From: Bedellia somnulentella
Lineage: Eukaryota > Arthropoda > Insecta > Lepidoptera > Bedelliidae
Reading direction: 5' to 3'
Length of the DNA stretch: 64,000 bases
Assembly (NCBI GenBank): GCA_963576735.1
Contig: OY755171.1
Location: forward strand, 10,106,001-10,170,000
A program made the translations under genes and the position numbers. Shown one piece after another: positions 37,410 through 46,915 of this stretch; the first letter of the stretch is position 1, and each line of letters starts with the position of its first letter. The notes under the pieces are model-generated. The model was given only the letters and a program-made list of their open reading frames with translations. It was not told where the DNA came from and did not search any database.

Positions 37410-38726
37410 CGAGGGGCATGCCAATAGAAGTTAGATACTCTTTTCTCATTTAATTGTCACTGGCAAGCTATACACCATCTTATAGGCTGGTTTTTTTTTT
37501 TGACATATATAGACAATATAGAACACACTTCTTTTATTTATTTTTTATTTGAATGAGCATCATTTTTCCGAGAATCTGGCGGGAATTCACTTGCAACAAT
37601 GGAGCTTAGTCGACGTGATTTTCGCGCTATGATTTATTATGAATTTAAAAAGTTTAAAGCCTCAAGAATGTTTCGAACTTTTGGCTTCTACTTTTGGTGA
37701 GTCTGCTTGTTCCCGAGCAACAGTATTCAATTGGTTCGCTGAATTTAAAAGCGGACGGGGATGTCTCGAATATGAAGCGAAGACTGGACTTCCGCCAACC
37801 GCGGTCACGCAAGAAAACGTTCGTGCAGTCGAAAAACTTATTCGCGAAAACCGACGAATTATATATGTAGAGCCAGAGCGAGAACTAGGAATTGGATCAG
37901 CAGCAATGCAAACCATAATTCACGACCACCTTTCTCTCCGTAAACGTTGTTCGAGATGGGTGCCGCACAAACTTACCGATGAGCAGAAAGACCGTCGCGT
38001 CGGGTGGATTGGTGCCTATTCATGATAGATAAATTCAACGGAGGCGAGAAAAAAAACGTATAGGATATACTGACTGGTGACGAAACATGGCTATATAACT
38101 ATGATCCCGAATCAAACGACTGTATGGTGCTTTGAAGACGAGCCGAACGACTCCAACGAATGTCGCCGTGCAAGAAGCACACAGAAACAAATGGTCGCCT
38201 CGTTTTTCTGCAAAACGGGTCATATTGCTATTGTTGTGCTAGAGAATGAAAGAACGGTGAACTCCAAATGGTATGTGACAGTTTGTGCTCCAACAGTAAT
38301 ATCAGCTTGGTGTGACAAGCGACCGAAGTCAGGAATCCGGCACCTTCTCTGGCACCACGACAATGCGGCGCCGCGCCGCACACGTCTGCCAGAACACTAG
38401 ACTTTTTCAACTCGAAAAATGTGTTAATTCTCCCTCACCCGCCATATTCCCCTGACCGAGCGCCTTGTGATTTTTACTTGTTTCCAAAAGTCAAAGAAAA
38501 ACTAAAGGGGAAGAGGTTTGAAAGCAAAGAAGATGCGCTGGTTCCCTATAATTTCGAGATTTCTGAGGTATCTAAAGAAGAGTGGTCACAGGTATTTTCC
38601 AATTGGTTCAGACGTATGGAAAAGTGTAAACGTGCTTAGGGTGAATACTTTGAAAAGATCGATACTTGTAATAAAGAATAAATTTTATAATTTTTGAGTA
38701 TCTAGTTTCTTTTGGCATGCCCCTCG
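37410..38726 (+). mobile_element. Mariner-family transposon, copy 1
   Basis: TA-flanked (37408-37409 and 38727-38728). 31-bp ends CGAGGGGCATGCCAATAGAA and, inverted, CGAGGGGCATGCCAAAAGAA. Encodes a damaged DD34D transposase. Closely related copy at 61922-63222, and both are followed by the same ~235 bp. Confidence 0.92.
37599..38682 (+). pseudogene. Mariner transposase pseudogene, copy 1
   Basis: Starts MELSRRDFRAMIYYEFKK. A 2-base loss shifts it to the frame LKPQECFELLASTFGESACS. The helix-turn-helix part ends at a second shift around 38010. Catalytic blocks are in different frames: TGDETWLYNYDPE, WHHDNAA and YSPDRAPCDFYLFPKVK (the last two Asp 34 residues apart in mariners). An extra CGC near 38375 and a TAG near the end (KCKRA*) add to the damage. 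Confidence 0.88.
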
Positions 38727-38728
38727 TA

Positions 38729-38962
38729 CGCTACATAGAGCATCATGTTTTTATTGTTGTCAGACTAACTGGTGCTGGCTGAAAACCAGCGTGCAGCATC
38801 TGACGTGTCCTGCCAGACACGCGGCTAAGCACGTAATGCTGAGCCAGAATCAATTTGGCAATATGATATTTGTATGTTTTTGGTTGTAATTTTTATTTTG
38901 TTTTTGCCTAATTAATTATTTTTCTTTCTTTTTCTAGTTGTATGTAGTGAAAACTTAAAATA
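38729..38962 (+). repeat. Putative 5' leader of the LINE, shared with 63225-63462
   Basis: Starts CGCTACATAGAGCATCATG, contains the stem GTGCTGGCTGAAAACCAGC and ends GTATGTAGTGAAAACTTAAA. It is present in nearly identical form after the other mariner. Here it runs into the LINE ORF1, which suggests it is that LINE's 5' UTR. Confidence 0.6.
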
Positions 38963-39020
38963 TTTATTATTAAATTAAATATTTATTATACGTAAAAAAT
39001 CTAAGTATACCTTTAAGAAC

Positions 39021-39341
39021 ATGAAAGGGACGGCAGTGAGGTCGAGCAAAATCATGGTAGCGGATTTACCGAGTACATTGTACATTTCGAGATGTAAGAA
39101 TACGACAACAATCGACGATATTAAAGAACACATAATAGATATGGGTGAAAAATGTATTGACGTGCAGCTTTTGAACCAAAAACAGCAATTAGAGTTTAAT
39201 TCTTTTAAAGTGTTAGTTTCAAGAGACAGACTGGATAGATTTCTATCTAATGATTTTTGGCCGTTAGGGCTCAAGTATCGATTGTTTCGAGTAAATCCAA
39301 AAAGAGGACAAAAGCCATCTAAAGATGTAATAAGAACCTAA
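39021..39341 (+). CDS. LINE ORF1 C-terminal-like protein (106 aa)
   Basis: Contains EFNSFKVLVSRDRLDRFLSN then FWPLGLKYRLFR. The SFKV-V----L---L---WP-G---R-FR pattern is the C-terminal domain seen in ORF1-like proteins of Jockey/CR1-type elements. The N-terminal zinc-finger part is absent, so it is probably a 5'-shortened ORF1. It ends 12 bases before ORF2. Confidence 0.65.
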   Translation: MKGTAVRSSKIMVADLPSTLYISRCKNTTTIDDIKEHIIDMGEKCIDVQLLNQKQQLEFNSFKVLVSRDRLDRFLSNDFWPLGLKYRLFRVNPKRGQKPSKDVIRT

Positions 39342-39353
39342 TTAATTTTTGAT

Positions 39354-41237
39354 ATGGATTTACAACCTTTGAATATAATATCTTTTAACTGCAAGTCTAT
39401 AAAAAGATCCAGTTATTATATAAAACAGCTTTGTAATGATAACGACATTATTGCATTACAAGAAACGTGGCTTATGCCACATGACGTGGATTTCATACAT
39501 ACTATTCACCCTCTGTTCTCCTGTCACTCTACATCATCGGTTGACACATCCAAGGGTGTTCTCCGTGGAAGACCATATGGGGGTTTGGCAATGATGTGGC
39601 GGAAGAGTAAATTTAAAAATGCCGCGATAATCGATTGCAGTAGTGATAGAATTATGGCTGTTCGTTTAGTTGTTGGTCAAAGTTCAATTTTGATAATAAA
39701 TGTGTATATGCCAACTGATGAACCTGATAACTTGCCTGAATTTACCAGCTGCTTGGGTAGACTTAGCGCGTTGGTCGAGGAAACAGATATACCCGTCGTT
39801 TATGTCGTAGGTGATTTTAACGCACATCCTTCAGCAGGGTTCGGAAACGAGTTGCACGAGTTCTGTGCCGAACAAAAGTGGCACATTGTGGACATTGAAA
39901 TGCTGGGTTTAGACTATGGAACTTTTACTTATGTAAGTGAAGCGCATGGGAGTCGGAGGTGGCTCGATCACTGCGTGACGACACAAGCAGCGCGTACTAC
40001 GGTGATGAGTGTTAGTGTTTTGATGGATGCTATATGGTCAGATCACTTTCCCATTCGTATTATTTGTAATATTGACGGTTTGCTTGAACACTTAATTTTG
40101 GACAATATTAAGTGCAATAAAATTCGTTGGGGAAATAGAGACCTTAAGCAAATTAATAAGTATAGTGAATATTGTGACAAACAGTTGAAAAATATAAATG
40201 AACACTTTACATGTAGTGATTGTGATAATTGTATTGTATGTCATAAACTGACAGAGCATCATAATTTCATTAAAAATCTATATGATAATATTGTGAATAT
40301 TTTACAAGAAGGAGCTGTCCAATCTTACGTTTCTCACTCAAAGGTTAACAAAGGTAATCGTAAACATGTGACGGGCTGGAATTACCATATAAGAGAAATT
40401 CACAAAGAGTATAGGCATCGTTTCAATTGTTGGCTTGCAGTCGGAAGACCGACTTCGGGTATGTATTATGAATCTATGTTATTTGCACGCAAAACGTTTA
40501 AAAATAAGTTACGGTGGTGTCAATCCCAGGAAGAACAAATAAAACTTAATATTTTAGCGGAAAATAGAAATTCTAAAAACTTTGGTAAATTTTGGAAAAA
40601 TGTTAAAAAACTTCAATATAGAAAACTTTTACCTGTTTCAGTTGATGGTCAACAGAACCCAGTTCAAGTTGCTAATGCCTTTGTAAATAAATTTCAAGTT
40701 ACCCCGGAACCAGTGTCAATAGCACCTAATGCTAGCTCTTTGGTTGATCTTGGTAAATCTGGTCCCAATGACTCAGTAACACCATACGCGTGCGATGACG
40801 TTGCAAAGGTAATTGGTAAAATGAGCAAGGGTAAGTCTCCAGGGTATGATGATCTTAGTCTTGAACACATAATTTACAGTAGCGGTGCACTAATACCTAA
40901 GTTGACTAAATTATATAATCTTTGTAGACGATATTCATATTTGCCTCCAAACTTAATGAAAACTATTGTAGTACCGGTACCAAAAAACAGAACGGGTAAC
41001 CTTGGGGTTTCAAGTAACTATCGTCCCATTTCGCTAGGTACTATTATTGGTAAGATCTTTGAGCGGTTGTTGCAGCCTGAACTTTTAAGTAAGATATGCA
41101 TTAACGATGCGCAGTTTGGTTTTCGTGACAAACTCTCGACAGACCTGGCAATACTAAGTCTGAAACACACAGCCAACTGCTATAAAGAACGAAAGACCTC
41201 AGTTTACGCTTGTTTCCTCGACTTAAGACGTCTATAG
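39354..41237 (+). CDS. LINE ORF2, endonuclease and N-terminal RT
   Basis: 627 codons. Apurinic-type endonuclease: NIISFNCKSIKRS, ALQETWL, VGDFNAHP, SRRWLDHCV and SDHFPI at the end (catalytic Glu, Asp, Asn, His all present). RT starts with SKGKSPGYDDLSLEHI, then NYRPISLGTIIGKIFERLL, AQFGFRDKLST and motif A ACFLDLRR. It stops there because the region that should follow (rest of motif A to motif B) has been deleted. Confidence 0.88.
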   Translation: MDLQPLNIISFNCKSIKRSSYYIKQLCNDNDIIALQETWLMPHDVDFIHTIHPLFSCHSTSSVDTSKGVLRGRPYGGLAMMWRKSKFKNAAIIDCSSDRIMAVRLVVGQSSILIINVYMPTDEPDNLPEFTSCLGRLSALVEETDIPVVYVVGDFNAHPSAGFGNELHEFCAEQKWHIVDIEMLGLDYGTFTYVSEAHGSRRWLDHCVTTQAARTTVMSVSVLMDAIWSDHFPIRIICNIDGLLEHLILDNIKCNKIRWGNRDLKQINKYSEYCDKQLKNINEHFTCSDCDNCIVCHKLTEHHNFIKNLYDNIVNILQEGAVQSYVSHSKVNKGNRKHVTGWNYHIREIHKEYRHRFNCWLAVGRPTSGMYYESMLFARKTFKNKLRWCQSQEEQIKLNILAENRNSKNFGKFWKNVKKLQYRKLLPVSVDGQQNPVQVANAFVNKFQVTPEPVSIAPNASSLVDLGKSGPNDSVTPYACDDVAKVIGKMSKGKSPGYDDLSLEHIIYSSGALIPKLTKLYNLCRRYSYLPPNLMKTIVVPVPKNRTGNLGVSSNYRPISLGTIIGKIFERLLQPELLSKICINDAQFGFRDKLSTDLAILSLKHTANCYKERKTSVYACFLDLRRL

Positions 41238-42024
41238 GCTAGAATGCGGCGTACGCCAAGGGGGGCTTACTTCTCCGGATCTGTTCAATCTTTATATCAA
41301 CGATTTGATAGAGCGACTGGGAAGCACCGGGGTGGGATGTCACGTAGGTGGGGTTTGTATGAATAGCCTCAGTTATGCTGACGATATGGTGCTTCTCAGT
41401 CCCTCAATCAAGGGTCTTAGAAAGCTGGTTTCAGTCTGTGAACATTATGCTAATGAACATGGTCTGAAATATAACGTTGAAAAGACAGAAATGTTGATTT
41501 TTAGGTATGGGAAAGGTCCGGAGAACGTACCTAAGTTGTTACTTAATGACAGGGAAGTTCAGACAGTAGAGCGGTTCAAATATTTGGGCCATATCCTGAC
41601 CTTCGATATGAAAGATGACGCGGATAGGGAACGTGAAAGTCGGGCGCTCTCGGTTCGGTGCAATATGCTCGCGCGCAGGTTTGGCAAGTGCAGTGACAAG
41701 GTAAAATTGACGTTGTTTAATTCTTACTGTTTGTGTTTCTATACTTGTCAGCTCTGGACTAACTACAGTAGAAAGGCGTATAGTAGCATGAGGGTACAAT
41801 ATAATGATGCATATCGTATCCTCATGAGACTGCCTCGATATTGTAGTGCCTCGGGTATGTTTGCTGAGGCGGGAGTGCCTGACTTTTACGCAGTAATGAG
41901 GGCTGCATTGTGGGATAGGCTGCGCCGCTCGGAAAATACCATTTCGCAAATGGTTTATAGTGGTTTAAATAGCCCTATCTTTCGTTCTTGGATTGGTACA
42001 CATTTGACTGAGAATCGTAGATAG
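41236..42024 (+). CDS. LINE ORF2, C-terminal RT
   Basis: Resumes in another frame with LECGVRQGGLTSPDLFNLYI (motif B), then the catalytic SYADDMVLLSPS and thumb VQTVERFKYLGHILTFD, ending with the C-terminal region PRYCSASGMFAEAGVPDFYA. Same clade as the fragment at 45786-46316. Confidence 0.88.
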   Translation, partial: RLECGVRQGGLTSPDLFNLYINDLIERLGSTGVGCHVGGVCMNSLSYADDMVLLSPSIKGLRKLVSVCEHYANEHGLKYNVEKTEMLIFRYGKGPENVPKLLLNDREVQTVERFKYLGHILTFDMKDDADRERESRALSVRCNMLARRFGKCSDKVKLTLFNSYCLCFYTCQLWTNYSRKAYSSMRVQYNDAYRILMRLPRYCSASGMFAEAGVPDFYAVMRAALWDRLRRSENTISQMVYSGLNSPIFRSWIGTHLTENRR

Positions 42025-42361
42025 GATTAATGATTTATACTTATACTTATATGCTTTTACACTTTTTTTTAGATATATATATATATGTTTTTCTGACTTG
42101 TACCCTTTACATACTTATTTAAGATGAGCCTATTATTTTTTGGTGACAAAAATGATTGTACACATATTATAAATGACGATAAGATTAAACATATGTAATG
42201 ATGTTATGTCATATCTGTAATTTTCTAATATGGGATAAATTCCTGAAAATAAATGATTTTTATTTTATTTATTTATTTTATTTTTTTGACACCCTTAAAC
42301 ATATTTTTTTTATATAATTTAAATCTTTTTGTTCATGAAAACCTCATGTGGGGATTATTAC

Positions 42362-42479
42362 TAATAAATAAAGAATAAATAAAGGAAAGAAAAATTTCGA
42401 CACAGGCGGGGATCGAACCCGGGTTCGATCCCCGCCTGTGTCGAAATTTTTCTTTCCTTTATTTATTCTTTATTTATTA
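42362..42479. repeat. Perfect 118-bp palindrome with zero spacer built on a tRNA-like SINE
   Basis: Arms 42362-42420 and 42421-42479 are exact reverse complements, meeting at GATCGAACCC|GGGTTCGATC, which is a tRNA B box turned back on itself. The arms match the CGACACTGGCGGGGTTCGAA head of the repeat at 56540. Confidence 0.9.
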
Positions 42480-42590
42480 ATATTTTTTTCATATTTTCCG
42501 ACTCAATTGCCAAAAGTAACTGAAGAATTTCTGATTCTAGAGCTACCAGTATTTGGGAAACATAGTCGTGAGTATATGTGTATGTATATT
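42480..42590 (-). repeat. Repeat family R1, diverged 5' half
   Basis: CCAAAAGTAACTGAAGAATT to ATAGTCGTGAGTATATGTG. Same subfamily as 63905-64000, sharing upstream GACACCCTTAAACATATTTT; here that flank is separated from the repeat by the palindrome. Confidence 0.6.
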
Positions 42591-42599
42591 AAATGAATC

Positions 42600-43030
42600 G
42601 TTTATTTATACTACTCGTACAACAGGTCCCTTTTTAATAAACCTGAATTAATGTATATTTCATTTTTATTTTTTTATATAATTGTGGCGTCTCGACGGCG
42701 TTGGCTGAAAACTGAAGTAGGTTCAAATTTTGTAAGTATGGTTTATGGTTTTCAAATAAGCATATTTACATTGTACAGAGAGGTAAAAGGAGGCGTGTGT
42801 TTTGTTTATTTATACTAACTACTCCGTGCAACAGGTCCCTTTTTTAATAATTCTGAATTAGTGTTTATTATGTTTTTTGTTTTTTATTTAATTGTGGCAT
42901 CTCGACGGCGTAGGCTGAAAATTGAAGTAGGTTCAAATTTTGTAAGTATGGTTTATGGTTTTCAAATAAGCATATTTCATTGTACAGAGGGGTAAAAGGA
43001 GGCATGTGTTGTGTTCCAGCGCCGCGCCAA
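42600..43030. repeat. Tandem pair of about 190-bp units
   Basis: GTTTATTTATACTACTCGTACAACAGG...GTAAAAGGAGGCGTGTGTT at about 42600-42800 is followed by the same order at about 42810-43010 (CGTGCAACAGGTCCC, TCTCGACGGCG, GTAAAAGGAGGCATGTGTT). Non-coding. Confidence 0.75.
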
Positions 43031-43364
43031 TTATACATTCGATGAATACGAAAATCCTAAGCTTATACAAGATTTCAGTTCGTGATATTAAAGCACTAAA
43101 CTTGTTGGGAAAACTAGGTTACTTCACAAATCTTAAATAACATTTCCCAGAGCTAGGAAACAACAGCAACTGATTATAATGTAAGATGATCATTGGCTAT
43201 GCGTTTAATAGCTTCAGAACGGGAACATAGTCTGAATGAGCAGCTGGCTGAAAAATAACATAACAGAATGGGAATAGATATAAACGGAAAGAAAGTGATG
43301 TTCAGAAGTCTTAGTACCTCTGCCAACCCCTTCGGGGATATGTGGCGTGAACGCTTGAGTCTTG

Positions 43365-43557
43365 AGTCTCCAGCCAATCATGGAAATTGAGCGGGGAAAG
43401 GATTGTAAAATATAGCTTGATGGTGATGAGTCTCTATCATCAACTGCATCACTCGCTTGCCAAAATCGCTTTAAAAGTCCCAACATTTTAAATCGTCTCT
43501 CAGGACACCCGTGGAAGAAATGCACCAGTTCTTTTCTAAGTTGACACTACACAGCTT
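43365..43557 (+). repeat. Repeat family R1, decayed
   Basis: GAAATTGAGCGGGGAAAGG, AACTGCATCACTCG, CGTCTCTCAGGACACCCGTGG, TCTAAGTTGACACTACACAG in family order. Preceded by a SINE family 1 fragment (CCCTTCGGGGATATGTGGCG). Confidence 0.6.
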
Positions 43558-43564
43558 TACTACG

Positions 43565-44180
43565 GTGATGATAAGTGTGAATTATTATTTTTTCATATTT
43601 TTGTCTTGTTGTGCTACACAAAAACACAATACAAAAATTAATATAGTTTAGAAAAAACACGCTTTTCACTTTTTAGTCCAAAACAAACAGAAATTATTTA
43701 ATCTTGCCGATCCTAATCATAAACCTATGAAATTATTAAATAGTCGCTGATTTTTGATAATGGTACAAAGTTTTAATTAAATCAGTCCGTTTAAAATCGA
43801 GTTCAAAGGAGTCGGTTACATACATACATACAGGTGAAGCTAATATAAGTGTGTTAAAATGAAAATTTACTAATATTAATCAATTAATTACATTTCATAC
43901 CACAACTTTATAGTTGATAATTACAAAATGGGGTGAAATTATTCATATTCTACTCTGCTTCTACTCTGAACAACAGGTGAGAAAAAGTAAGGTAATGTTC
44001 AGATGATATACGGCGTGAACGTTTCAGTTTGAGTTTATTGTAGAATAAATTTGTGCATTATATTTTACCGCGAAAAAGATTCTCGGTAGTCCAAATATAC
44101 TTTCAATCGACTTGTAAAGAAAAATAGTCCACTCTTTAACAGCTCGTGAAAGATATTATTTTGTGACATATAATGTGTAT
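43565..44180. other. Intergenic, repeat remnants only
   Basis: AT-rich. Includes an ACCGACT-type repeat piece at about 43660-43830. No coding signal. Confidence 0.5.
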
Positions 44181-44189
44181 TTTTTATAC

Positions 44190-44440
44190 ATACATACATA
44201 CATATACTCACGGCTGTAAATCCCTAGAAGGGGTAGCCAGAGCTAAGGAACTAGAAGTTCCTCGGCCACTTTTGGAAAGTTAAGTATGGAAAAGATGGTA
44301 AAATAAAGGTTTTTGGTGATGGGTCTCAAACCACATCGCCCGAAAATCCTTTCATAGCCCCAATACCGTTAGTCGCCTCTTACGTACACCCACCGGAAGA
44401 AATGGGGTAGTGCTATTCTAAGCCGACACTACACAGCATG
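44190..44440 (+). repeat. Repeat family R1, full-length
   Basis: ATACATACATATACTCACGG to TTCTAAGCCGACACTACACA, one of the best copies. Confidence 0.78.
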
Positions 44441-45780
44441 TTTTTGCAGTGTTTTTTATATTGTATGGAAAAGTAAAAATCTGGATTCGCAGTTTTTTAT
44501 ACTGTTTTAATAATAATTCGTTTAGTCAACATTTTAGCACATTACCATAAAGTACAATATTTATGACCTGCGAAAATTTCCAGTAAAAGAAAGCTTCAAA
44601 TAGAAATATGATAAAACAAAGATATTAATGACTATTTCAAGGGATTCGGCTTCAGATTATGTAGCAATAAATACACAAAAACATATTAAACAATGAAAAT
44701 CAGGATCTTGGTAATGGCAACCTAAAATGGAAGCCAATATATTGAAAGAAGTGAGTGTATGTGTGAGTGACAAACCCACGGGAATGAATGGATGGGTATT
44801 ATTTTAAGCTACACTACACAGACACACACACAACATCTAGAGGAAAAGCTTTTATTAAACTCTATGGTATTTTTAAGAATTTCTCAGTTATTCCCTTTAT
44901 AAATCGTATTTTAACTTATTACAATCCAGTCTGATAAATATCCAGAAAAACCCTATAAGAAGCTCTTTCGGTCTCAATTTGTAAACAAGCACTCTTTCCA
45001 CTACTATATTTTCAAACGGTTTGAGGTCAAAATATATAAGTTAATAACTGCCACTGATTTTGAAATCAATAATTAGTTAGAAAGCTAATTAATAAAACAA
45101 CCAATTTATATTAATTCAAAGTTTATTAATAGAAACTATTTATACTCACTAGAATTTAAGTATTGAGCCTCAATAAAAATTTATAATTTGCTTGAAACTA
45201 GCCTCTGCTACATTATGACACAATTTAAATGCACACTTTACTTATTAATAAATGCATTCTGACAGTGAACCGTCCTAGAATACCACTAAGTCAATTTACC
45301 AACAGTATACCTTAGTCGTAACTAGCATATGGCACATAACTGGAGTGAATAAGTACTCTCAAAATTAATATAAATTATTCACTCACATAGTTGTAAATTC
45401 TTATATAACACTTCATACAATCATGTTTTTTATAAGAGAAAATATCGATTTGTACTCAAACTCCACATAAAATCTACAAACTTACATTTAGTAGTTATGG
45501 CATTTCAAAGTACGATATAAGTATCAGATATTACTAAAAAATAACAAAAGCGATCGTTAGTAAATTTATGTTACTATATTTTAATACAATAACGTACTTT
45601 TTAAATCACCAAGACGACATGTAATTTATAATCATTAAAAAAAAATAACAAAGATAAGGAGACACTGGTAGAAACATGTTCGAGTGTAACTTCTATGGTT
45701 ATTTTCTTTACAATTAACAAGGCACTTGAAAACTTAAACTAATTCATTAAAAGTAAAAGTAAAAGTTGCTAGTAAAAGTG
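44440..45780. other. Intergenic, nothing recognised
   Basis: AT-rich, no open frames of note, no clear repeat borders. Confidence 0.5.
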
Positions 45781-46320
45781 AGGTAATGATCTTTGCAACT
45801 GGTAGCAAAAAACTCGATTCTGTGCCACCTATATTTCTAGATGGAAAAAGACTAAAAACTGCAAGTCAGTTCAAATATCTAGGTCACATAGTAACCTGTG
45901 ATTTAAAGGATGACCTTGATATTGAAAGGGAACGGAGAGCATTGGCTGTCCGAGGCAATATGTTGGCTCGCAGGTTTGCTAGGTGTACGAAGCAGGTCAA
46001 GATAACCCTATTTAAGGCGTTTTGCCAGGTTTTCTACACCAGTAGCTTGTGGGTCAATTATACGCTTAGGGCATACAATGCTTTCCGGGTTCAGTACAAT
46101 AATGCCTTCAGGAGGCTGTTGGGGCTGCCCCGATTTTGTAGTGCGTCACAGATGTTTGCCCAACACCACACGGATGACTTCTACGCCATCAGGCGCAAAA
46201 GAGTGGTGTCCTTACTAAGCAGGGTGCGGGCCAGCTCCAACAGTGTCCTGCGGGTTATTGCTGACAAGGTGGACTGTCCCATCCTCAAACACTGGGTCGG
46301 ACTAATTATTAAGTAATGAT
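45780..46320 (+). pseudogene. LINE RT C-terminal fragment
   Basis: 176 open codons (45786-46316): ASQFKYLGHIVTCDLKDDLD, NMLARRFARCTKQVKITLFK, LPRFCSASQMFAQHHTDDFY. Clear homology to the end of the LINE at 41236-42024, same strand, without the YADD box. A 5'-truncated insertion lying about 600 bp from the 3' end of LanB1. Confidence 0.85.
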
Positions 46321-46619
46321 TTTTTAATAATTGAACTGAATTTGTGTTATTTATAAACTAGAGTAATTTTATATTAATTAATTAATTTGAATTGTTTTGT
46401 TACTAACATAGGTTAAGGAGTACTAACAATAATGGACTTTGGAATTAATAATTAAGCAAACATTCTTATTACATAATAGAAAATTCTTGTCCTTCAAGAT
46501 CTTTGGATAATGTATACCTAAACATTATTTAAACTTGTAAAAATATAATAAAATTGTTATCTCTTTTCTTGAAATGGCACACAAAAATCAATAATATAAT
46601 AAAACACAAGATGTGGTAT

Positions 46620-46915
46620 GTTTATTAATCGAATGTTTTTACCAAACGTAGTTTCACTACATACTATGTTGTCAAATATCCAGTTTAATATTTATTTACA
46701 TCGATTTTAATTATATATTTTTTAAATTAAACATATAAACAAATTCACATTATGTAGCAATGGATATTCTAGGCAAAACCAAATAATAATAATGGTTTAA
46801 CTTGAAAGGGATACCTTCTATTACTGATAATTACGATATAGCAAAGCCACCAGAAGAAATATTTCTACCAGACGGACGAAAGAATGATGGCATATTAGTA
46901 AAATAGTAAAGTAAT
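46620..46915 (-). terminator. Probable LanB1 3' UTR and polyadenylation region
   Basis: After the LanB1 stop (46916-46918) the minus strand has AATAAA words at about 46692-46697 and 46620-46625. Inferred from sequence only. No poly-A tract follows, which argues against a recent retrocopy. Confidence 0.4.

Larger units (their letters stand above)
38729..42275 (+). mobile_element. Non-LTR retrotransposon, nearly full-length but deleted in RT
   Basis: Order: possible 5' UTR, ORF1 remnant (39021-39341), endonuclease-RT ORF2 in two parts (39354-41237 and 41236-42024), 3' UTR and an A/T-rich tail (TTTATTTTATTTATTTATT near 42265). A segment between RT motifs A and B is missing, so it is dead. Confidence 0.85.

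Noticed and set aside
37662..37916. Minus-strand frames over both mariners (also 62253-62906)
   Set aside because: Antisense shadows of the transposase pseudogenes.
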